DNA from: Escallonia rubra
Taxonomy: Eukaryota; Streptophyta; Magnoliopsida; Escalloniales; Escalloniaceae
Reading direction: 5' to 3'
Length of the DNA stretch: 64,000 nucleotides
Assembly: GCA_033065855.1 (NCBI GenBank)
Contig: JAVXUO010001186.1
Span: 62,001 to 126,000, forward strand
The notes under the pieces: model-generated
The model's database searches: none
Told to the model about the DNA's origin: nothing
Seen by the model: only the letters and a program-made list of their open reading frames with translations
Made by a program: the position numbers and the translations under genes
Part shown: positions 58,110 through 64,000 of the stretch, piece after piece
Layout: every line of letters begins with the position of its first letter
Numbering within the stretch: position 1 is the stretch's first letter

Positions 58110-59802
58110 TATACTTGCACGCAGTAACTACGGCACCACTCTTCTCCACTCTTTCTACTCACAAAATATACACTTTCTACGCAATATCCAGTCTTTACCA
58201 CCGGCGTTGGCAAGCATATCGGCGACATTCCGGTGTTAAATATACCCTAAATCGATCACGTAAGTTCACAAAATCTACGATTTTTTGTCTGTAATATTCG
58301 GTTATGATGAATATTGCGTTTTATATATGTATGTTCTTGTTCTTGTGCAAGCGTTTGCAAAATCCGATTCCGTAATAGTATATATATTTATACATATGAG
58401 TACATATGCTAACATTGTACGTATCATTCATGTGCTAACTCGTTATATGTATTATGCATGTGCTAGCGTCGTATTTTTGCATCTTATTATCAAAATCCAA
58501 ACTGAGAAGGTTTTTCCATAATTTCAGTTGCAAAAAATGAAATTTAACCCTGGACCTGAAGACCCATCCGTGTTATACGACCAAGCTAACCATATCAGTA
58601 CGCTCATATGGGATGGTGGAGTAAGATACATTATTTATAAACTTTTCTTATTCTTACGAACGTTGTATATACCGTTGAGAGCGCTTAAATTGTATTTATT
58701 AATTCGTAGGAAAGAGAACTTGTCAACACCGTAGAAGTATCTCGCGATATAGTATCGTGGAAACTGAACACCGCCTAGAAGAGGATACTGCGTGGAATTG
58801 GGTTTGGGATTTTCACGCATGGGCAGATATTTCAACAGCTTGACCGGGCCTTGATAGGTGCCCTTGTTGAGAGGTGGAGAAGTGAAACGAATACGTTTCA
58901 CTTCCCGCTCGGAGAGCTGGCAATTACCCTAGAAGATGTAGGGTTCATCTTAGGGTTGCCGGTGACGGGGCTGCCGGTAATTGCTCCTCCGTCAGAAGCA
59001 ACGAAGACGAGAACCGCTAGGGACTTCCTCCATTCGATACCCCAGGATAAATTTAGCAGTGGTGGTATAAAGTTGAAGTGGTTGGTAGATACGTACGGGG
59101 TATTGCCGGAAAACTATACGGGCCATGAGCTTGTGCTTTACACAAAAGCCTTCCTCTGGTGGGTGATGGGGGCAATTTTATTCCCAACGACGTCGAAGAA
59201 CACGGCCAGCGTGAAATATTTACCGTTGTTGAGTAACCTGGCTGAGGTTGGAGATTATGCATGGGGTGCAGCAGTTCTTTCGTATCTGTACCGAGCATTG
59301 CACAAGGCAACGAGGCCCGACTCCAAAGCCATATGTGCATGTCTCTCGCTATTGCAGGTATATCATATAAATCATGTCTTCGTTATTGTTTTTTTTTTGT
59401 TTTCGCTTTTGTTGAATCGACGATATAAATATAATTTGTCCATTTTTTCAGGTGTGGTCTTATGAACACCTTGCTCCCGGTTCACCGACGCGTAGGGATG
59501 GAACCGATAGAGTGTGGCCTCGGTTGCGTGCTTGGGAGTACAGCCGGAATAATAGCCACTACCGCAGGAGAGTCGATCCCCATCACAACATCACGTTCTA
59601 TCGAGGGGAGTTCGACCGCCTATCTCTGTGTGATTTGCTTTCAGCAGGGGAGACTAGATATGACCGAAAAAAAACTAAGTGTTGGGGAGGGTACATTCTG
59701 CTTGGCTGTCCGCGATATAGTTTAGCGGACGTAAATAGGGCCCCAAAAAAACTAAGTGTTGGGGAGGGTACATTCTGCTTGGCTGTCCGAGATAGAGTTT
59801 AG
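58110..59802 (+). CDS. Plant-mobile-domain gene of the palindrome element, three coding exons
   Basis: The leader (up to 58259) has a GTAAGT donor; the next exon starts at 58528. Coding: exon 58537-58620 (MKFNPGPEDPSVLYDQ, then STLIWDGG), exon 58710-59357 (ILRGIGFGIF, LDRALIGALVERWRSETNTF, FPLGELAITLEDVGFILGLP, LVLYTKAFLWWVMGAILFP, YAWGAAVLSYLYRAL) and exon from 59452 (VWSYEHLAPGSP, WPRLRAWEY). All introns are GT-AG and keep phase 0. This is the PMD of the MAIN/MAIL and PP7-long-form type; host members act in transposon silencing and meristem upkeep. One TAG (58776-58778) stands early in the large exon, and the C terminus runs into the tandem array after about 59660, so the product would be altered or truncated. 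Otherwise the frame is open over about 360 codons. The host or transposon origin of the domain cannot be settled here. Confidence 0.75.
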
Positions 59803-60715
59803 CGGACGTGAAAAAAAACTAAGTGTTGGGTAGGCTACATTCTGCTTGGCTGTCCGCGATATAGTTTAGCGGACCTAAATAGCCCCCCAAAAAAAAACTA
59901 AGTGCTGGGGAGGGAGGCTACATTCTGCTTGGCTGTCCGCGATATAGTTTAGCGGACGTAAATAGCCCCCCCAAAAAAACTAAGTGCTGGGGAGGGTACA
60001 TTCTGCTTGGCTGTCCGCGATATAGTTTAGCGGACGTAAATATGACCGAAAAAAAACTAAGTGTTGGGTAGGCTATATTCAGCTTGGCTGTCCGCGATAT
60101 GGTTTAGAGATCAGAGATAGGCCCCAAAAAAAAAAGCTAAGTGTTGGGGAGGGAGGCTACCTTCTGCTTGGCTGTCCGCGATATAGTATAGCGGACGTAA
60201 ATATGACCGAAAAAAAACTAAGTGTTGGGTAGGCTATATTCTGCTTGGCTGTCCGCGATATAGTTTAGCGGACAGAAATAGGGCCCGAAAAAAAAACTAA
60301 ACTAAGTGCTGGGGAGGGAGGGTACATTCTGCTTGGCTGTCCGCGATATAGTTTAGCGGACCTAAATAGCCCCCCAAAAAAAAACTAAGTGCTGGGGAGG
60401 GAGGCTACATTCTGCTTGGCTGTCCGCGATATAGTTTAGCGGACGTAAATATGACCGAAAAAAACTAAGTGTTGGTAAGGCTATATTCTGCTTGGCTGTC
60501 CGCGATATAGTTTAGCGGACAGAAATAGGGCCCGAAAAAAAAAACTAAGTGCTGGGGAGGGAGGGTACATTCTGCTTGGCTGTCCGCGATATAGTTTAGC
60601 GGACAGAAATAGGGCCCGAAAAAAAAGACTAAGAAACTAAGAAACTAAGTGCTGGGGAGGGAGGGTACATTCTGCTTGGCTGTCCGCGATATAGTTTATC
60701 GGACGTAGATATGTA
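59660..60715. repeat. Tandem array, 13 units of about 80 bp, one palindrome each
   Basis: Each unit reads A-run, ACTAAGTG(T/C)TGGGGAGGG, TACATTCTGCTTGGCT, then GTCCGCGATATAG followed by TTTAGCGGAC, then a short variable link (TAAATAGGGCCC, TAAATATGACCG or TAAATAGCCCCCC). Three link types recur in a loose order, so blocks of several units were duplicated together. The first unit overlaps the end of the PMD frame. The palindrome here has one internal mismatch. One unit (near 60090) has a spoiled right half. Confidence 0.93.
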
Positions 60716-61077
60716 ATTTTTTTGGTCACTTTTTTTGCTCGTTGCACCTTAGGCACGCTATATAGCAAATTTCTATGAATTTCGGCGAAAAACGAGACAA
60801 TTTATTTTTTTGGTTTTTCTATGAAGGGCCTATTCGCGCACACTTTAGCGCCAAATTCATAGCTTGCGAAAATATTGTAATTTTTTATGTCACTTTTTTT
60901 TTCTCATTGCACCTTAGGCATGCTAGTTACCCCATTATAGTATGACGGATGTAGTTAGAAACATATATTCCCAACATTTTACATGCTTCAAAAGACGGGA
61001 TACACCAATTAGAATGACATGTGGATGAGTGCCGGTTGGAATGAAATCCTAGCATGCAGTAGAAAGAGATATATATA
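60716..61077. repeat. Spacer with a 50-bp direct repeat
   Basis: TGTAATTTTTT...GTCACTTTTTTT, then TTGCACCTTAGGCA.GCTA, occurs at about 60711-60762 and again at 60875-60925. No gene is seen. The stretch is likely the 3' side of the minus-strand gene that ends at 61078. Confidence 0.6.
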
Positions 61078-61512
61078 TCACTCTTCATTTGACATATACT
61101 CATCAGATAAGTACTGATCATTGGTTAAAATATTGTTTCTCTCGTTTGATGTGAGCTGCCTCCCAGTAGCCTCGGCCATTTCTTCCGCAAGTTGAAGCAT
61201 ATAAAATCGTTTTCTACGCAGCAACATCCGGTTATTCTCCATACGAATTTGGCGCACAGCTTTCTTACACTGCTTAACATTACGCCGCGACATAGTAAGT
61301 GAACGACGTTGCGGCACAGGTGCACTCAGCGTGGTGAGATCTTGGTGTAGCGCTTCTGATTCCTTAACTCGATATGCCCATTCTCTCCGTAAACCGCAAT
61401 AATACTCTCTGGGATCCGTGTACTTCACTTCTTTGTAGTCGTCGTTCCTTTCACACAACAACCACACAGTCTCACGTCCCCGCAGACTAGAACTCCCAGG
61501 AACTCCTGCCAT
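61078..61512 (-). CDS. Unknown small protein, paralog A (144 aa)
   Basis: I do not recognise the family. The frame is intact from the ATG at 61512 to a stop at 61080-61078. It reads MAGVPGSSSLRGRETVW..., with a core LRREWAYRVKESEAL, PVPQRRSLTMSRRN and AVRQIRMENNRMLLRRKR. The middle is strongly basic and probably helical (about residues 75-120). The last 15 residues are acidic (DEYMSNEE). No signal peptide or membrane segment is seen. It is homologous along its whole length with the plus-strand gene at 61900: LR.EW.YR..E.E.L, P.P......M.R and IR.ENNRM..R..R are shared. Basic helix plus acidic tail suggests nucleic-acid binding or dimerisation, which is inference only. It is divergently transcribed from its paralog. 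Confidence 0.7.
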   Translation of the reverse strand: MAGVPGSSSLRGRETVWLLCERNDDYKEVKYTDPREYYCGLRREWAYRVKESEALHQDLTTLSAPVPQRRSLTMSRRNVKQCKKAVRQIRMENNRMLLRRKRFYMLQLAEEMAEATGRQLTSNERNNILTNDQYLSDEYMSNEE

Positions 61513-61899
61513 TTAACTTTGTTTTGGTTCTAAAGCGATGAGCATGGCTAACATATATAAATAAGCCCACACACCCATACACAATATATTGGTGTGATAG
61601 CTACACAATAGTCTGTCTATCTCTTGTGACAAGACAAGTCGCTGGACATTGAAGATGACAATAGTTGGAGACAACAGCATGCCCGTGTCATAAAGTTGAC
61701 AAGTCTTTGGTGACAAGACAATTCTCTTTGGTGACAAGACAAGTCTCTAGTCTATTGCCAACGTTGGGTCACATCTCATAAAGTTGAAACTGTAGCTCTT
61801 TCATAAAGTGGTTAAGTTTCAAAGTATATATAAGTACATGCATTGCTCATTGCAAGGGGCATAGAGTGATATACTCCCAATTTCATAACAACTCTGGAA
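61513..61899. promoter_or_regulatory. Bidirectional promoter between the two paralogs
   Basis: The 387-bp gap has a TATA-like box on each side: TATTTATATATG on the minus strand (61551-61562), about 45 bp before the ATG of paralog A, and AGTATATATAAGT on the plus strand (61823-61835), about 65 bp before that of paralog B. Between them GGTGACAAGACAA and close variants occur four times (61626-61745), a candidate shared control element. No GTCCGC palindrome lies here. Confidence 0.6.
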
Positions 61900-62331
61900 A
61901 TGTCATATACTCCACGAGATATTTTTGAAGCAATGGGTCGTTACTGGGCGGGCGAAGATGAATTTTACTATTCTTTGCGTCCAAGTTTGCGTTACTCATC
62001 AAGCTATGTGAATACATTACGTGCAGAATGGTCTTATCGGATGAATGAACACGAGGTCCTAGTAGCTGATTCACGGAGCATGAATATACCCATACCTCGA
62101 CAAAAGGCAATCAACATGCCTCGAATTACGCACATGGAGCTTGAAAGGGCACTTCATCGAATACGCGAGGAAAATAATAGAATGCGAGTTCGTCAAAGTA
62201 GGCATAACTTACGTCGTATGGCACGTGATGCACATGAAGATGGCAACAACAATGAAGCACAAGTATACTGGAACATGAGCTTCGAAGAAGGAAATGTTTC
62301 CGATGCTCCAGTTTCAGATGAAGATGCCTGA
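61900..62331 (+). CDS. Unknown small protein, paralog B (143 aa)
   Basis: The family is not recognised. The frame is intact from MSYTPRDIFEAMGRYW to an acidic end (NVSDAPVSDEDA). Core text: LRAEWSYRMNEHEVL, IPIPRQKAINMPRITHME and ALHRIREENNRMRVRQSRHN. It aligns with the minus-strand gene at 61078-61512 over its full length, including the position of the Trp-Tyr-Arg motif, the Pro-x-Pro motif, the ENNRM helix and the acidic tail. The two differ at most other sites, so the pair is old, yet both frames are open, which argues for selection. Its stop codon is 11 bp from the start of a long inverted repeat, so its 3' untranslated RNA could fold into a long hairpin. No intron is evident. Confidence 0.7.
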   Translation: MSYTPRDIFEAMGRYWAGEDEFYYSLRPSLRYSSSYVNTLRAEWSYRMNEHEVLVADSRSMNIPIPRQKAINMPRITHMELERALHRIREENNRMRVRQSRHNLRRMARDAHEDGNNNEAQVYWNMSFEEGNVSDAPVSDEDA

Positions 62332-62341
62332 AGATCGAGTT

Positions 62342-62735
62342 CTATAGCGGACATAAGGGCCTCCGCTTAGGCCGGGGTTCGGGAAGGTCGGAACTAAGTG
62401 TCTGGTCCGTGCCAACCATTTTCTGGTCCAAGTTGCAGACAACCATCCCTCTCTCCTAGGTCCGCTATATAGTATAGCGGACGTCCCGACAAAGCCAAAG
62501 TCTCGAACAGTTGATTGTCCCTACGAGATGTCCGCTATATAGTATAGCGGACAGCTCCGCAGAGGGAAAGTCGGTGGTTCTACGCCCGCACAATACAGTA
62601 CGAAGCTTACGTCATAGTGGTGCAGCAGATCGTTGTCTGCAACTTGGACCAGAAAATGGTTGGCACGAACCAGACACTTAGTTCCGACCTTCCTGAACCC
62701 TGGCCTAAGCGGAGGCCCTTATGTCCGCTATGTAG
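62342..62735. repeat. 100-bp inverted repeat, about 97% identical arms
   Basis: Arms 62342-62442 and 62633-62735 are reverse complements with about three mismatches. Both outer ends carry a TAGCGGACATAAGGGCC half-palindrome. The 190-bp loop holds two perfect GTCCGC palindromes (62460-62482 and 62530-62552). It is either a small foldback element of the same family or a built-in hairpin in the 3' region of paralog B. Confidence 0.9.
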
Positions 62736-63070
62736 TAGAGCTAGAAGTTGTAGCGTTCTGCAGTTTTAATAAATTGGCTTGTTTTAGTCGCATTGTAGCA
62801 TAATGCTGTTTTAATAAATTGGCGCCCCGAAGACTTGTTTTGGCGTCAGAATCAACAACCTCAATATCGATAAACAATAAAGAACGTATGATTCACAATC
62901 AACGATCTCAATATACCGACGGAATCTCAAATGACACAATTAACGTACGATTCACAATCAACGATCTCAATATATCGAGGGAATCTCAAACGACACAATT
63001 GAGCACAATTAAGCGAGAAAAAATTTCGAGGTGATTCAACAACAACATAAATAATTTTATTAATAATAAA
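62736..63070. repeat. Spacer with a 60-bp tandem duplication
   Basis: Units at 62884-62943 and 62944-63003 (GATTCACAATCAACGATCTC in each) are tandem. TTTTAATAAATTGGC occurs twice before (62765 and 62809) and could supply poly(A) signals for paralog B. An AATAATAAAT near 63060 lies just past the B3 gene stop and could serve that gene only on the other strand. Confidence 0.65.
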
Positions 63071-63539
63071 TTAGGGTTCACATTGGGGGAAAGAAATTTT
63101 TTCACAAGTGCTCCGATCAAAGATTACAACTTGAAAATCCCACCACCCAAGGTGTTCAAACACTACAAAGTCCCCGAGTTCGAGGCCATGCTGGCGCACG
63201 AAGACGTTCCAACCCTCTGCGAATTGCTTTTTTTGGGGTCGGCCGGGCTTCAGCTTGATTTCAACCTGCCATGCCCCCTTGCGGCTATATAATCTTGCAC
63301 TGTCATGAATTGTTGTAAATTGATTGGTCAAGGCTTCCGGTATGTCCTAACAAACACAACACAAAAAATACGTTAGTTTTTAACCAAAACATCAAACCTT
63401 TAACACACGAAAATACAGAGAAATAGGGATGGCCTACAAGTTCATTCTCAAACCCCGGCATCATGACTTTGAAAAAGTGTTTGCCTGCCAGGTGCAAGTT
63501 GCCAATAAAATCGTTGGTGGTCTCCGATCCAGAAGCCAT
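63071..63539 (-). CDS. Single B3 DNA-binding-domain protein, two exons, intact
   Basis: Exon one (63539-63438) encodes MASGSETTNDFIGNLHLAGK followed by HFFKVMMPGFENEL and has a GTAGGC donor. Exon two (63346-63071, after GTTAG) begins DIPEALTNQF and continues GAWQVEIKLKPG, FAEGWNVFVRQHGLELGDFV, VFEHLGWWDFQVVIFD and CEKISF. Joined in phase 0 the product is 125 residues, almost exactly one plant B3 domain (FFKVM.PGFE, IP..F, W.V, F..GW..FV..H.L..GD..VFE, F.V.IFD). B3 domains are plant-specific, bind DNA in the major groove, and occur in ARF, RAV, LAV and REM proteins; this is closest to the short REM type. No break is seen. It sits between palindrome clusters and its promoter is full of them, so it is a candidate to bind them (inference). 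Confidence 0.85.
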
Positions 63540-63715
63540 CGAGGTCGGCGTTGAGGGGAGGACGGATTAACGCCGGAGTTCTGGGCCACCGGAGATGTGG
63601 GTGCCGGAGACGGAGTAGCGGCAGCAGATGTTCGAGACAGAGAGAGGTGCCCTCAGATAGGACTGATAACAGCTGATTTAGCGATATGATTAATATATAT
63701 AGTAGGATAGAGTTA
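63540..63715 (-). promoter_or_regulatory. Leader and TATA box of the B3 gene
   Basis: On the minus strand CTACTATATATATTAATC (63687-63704) lies about 150 bp before the B3 ATG and is followed by a C/T-rich leader-like stretch without an upstream ATG in good context. Palindrome copies begin directly upstream. Confidence 0.55.
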
Positions 63716-63718
63716 TCC

Positions 63719-64000
63719 GCCACTTTATATAGCGGACACCAAAAGTTTTTCTTCGATGACGTCCGCTATATTGTCTAGCGGACGTAAATGAATTCCAAAA
63801 GTTTTTCGTCGGTGACGTCCGCTATATTGTATAGCGGACGTAAATGAAGACCAAAAGTCATGAGGTCCGCTATATGGTATAGCGGACGTGAAAGCAGACC
63901 AAAAGTTTTTCTTCGATGACGTCCGCTATATTGTATCGCGGACGTGAATGAAGACCAAAAGTTTTACTGCTCATGAGGTCCGCTCTATGGTATAGCGGAC
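63719..64000. repeat. Second palindrome array, about 56-bp units, upstream of the B3 gene
   Basis: Six copies of the palindrome (starting near 63719, 63762, 63816, 63866, 63920 and 63978) are separated by GTNAATGAAGACCAAAAGTTTT-like links with TCTTCGATGAC. The array runs off the window. Most copies have well-matched halves (GTCCGCTATATTG then TATAGCGGAC). Confidence 0.92.

Larger units (their letters stand above)
57678..64000. mobile_element. Large gene-bearing element marked by GTCCGC palindromes, right end off-window
   Basis: The left end (GAGCTGATCCGTTGAGAGCG, GTTAGCAAAATAG) is shared with the small element at 49055. Directly inside it is a hairpin and then a 23-bp palindrome of the form GTCCGCNATA...TATNGCGGAC that recurs about 30 times to the window edge. 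Between the copies are a PMD gene, two divergent paralogous genes of unknown family, and a B3-domain gene. No LTR, reverse transcriptase or transposase is seen; the right end is beyond the window. Inverted ends in the small relative argue for a DNA transposon, perhaps Mutator-like, but the class is not proven. Confidence 0.7.

Noticed and set aside
59660-60715. CRISPR-like array
   Set aside because: The units are nearly identical throughout with no unique spacers, and this is plant nuclear DNA.

Overview
The window reads as nuclear DNA of a eudicot plant: AT-rich, GT-AG introns, F-box, B3 and O-fucosyltransferase sequences of plant type, and dense layers of plant transposons. The species cannot be told from the sequence. 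Host genes are few: one nearly whole F-box gene of the S-locus F-box-like (SLF-like) type (3863-5020), a decayed duplicate of it (31659-32260), and two broken pieces of an O-fucosyltransferase gene (34422-34550; 52047-52433). Almost everything else is mobile DNA or its debris.

Layout. 1-3750: the end of a hAT element, AT-rich DNA, microsatellites and a degenerate ACC-triplet tract. 3770-7340: duplication block A with the F-box gene and a 1.4 kb hAT insertion. 8871-17890: an old CACTA element holding a large inverted repeat made from a CLASSY/DRD1-type SNF2 gene fragment; a second CACTA element (12529-17173) sits in an intron of its gene. 17900-31480: a Ty3/gypsy element of the Tat type with a plant-mobile-domain (PMD) gene on the opposite strand, split by a gag-bearing copia element (18873-24619). 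31492-33640: duplication block B with the F-box relic and a foldback DNA transposon. 33966-34560 and 38270-52440: two copies of another duplicated segment; the second has been opened by a chromovirus-type gypsy element (38431-46824) and a copia element (47026-51961). The copia element itself carries a small Pack-type transposon (49055-50200). 52501-56930: another copia element.

The most unusual part is 57678 to the right edge. It looks like one large non-LTR element, running out of the window, whose hallmark is a 23-bp palindrome (GTCCGC...GCGGAC) repeated about 30 times singly, in a 13-unit tandem array and in a second array at the edge. Between the palindromes lie a three-exon PMD gene, two divergently transcribed paralogous genes of no family I recognise (144 and 143 codons) sharing a compact promoter, a 97% identical inverted repeat starting 11 bp after one of those genes, and an intact two-exon gene for a single B3 DNA-binding domain. 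A small element with the same end and the same palindromes lies at 49055-50200, so the motif travels. No transposase is seen for it in this window.

The two F-box blocks give each other's pre-insertion sites (hAT in A, foldback in B), and the 33966-34560 segment gives the empty sites for the gypsy and copia insertions. This makes the order of events unusually readable: segment duplication first, then TE insertion. Two F-box relatives of SLF type in a TE-packed region fit, but do not prove, a position near a self-incompatibility locus.
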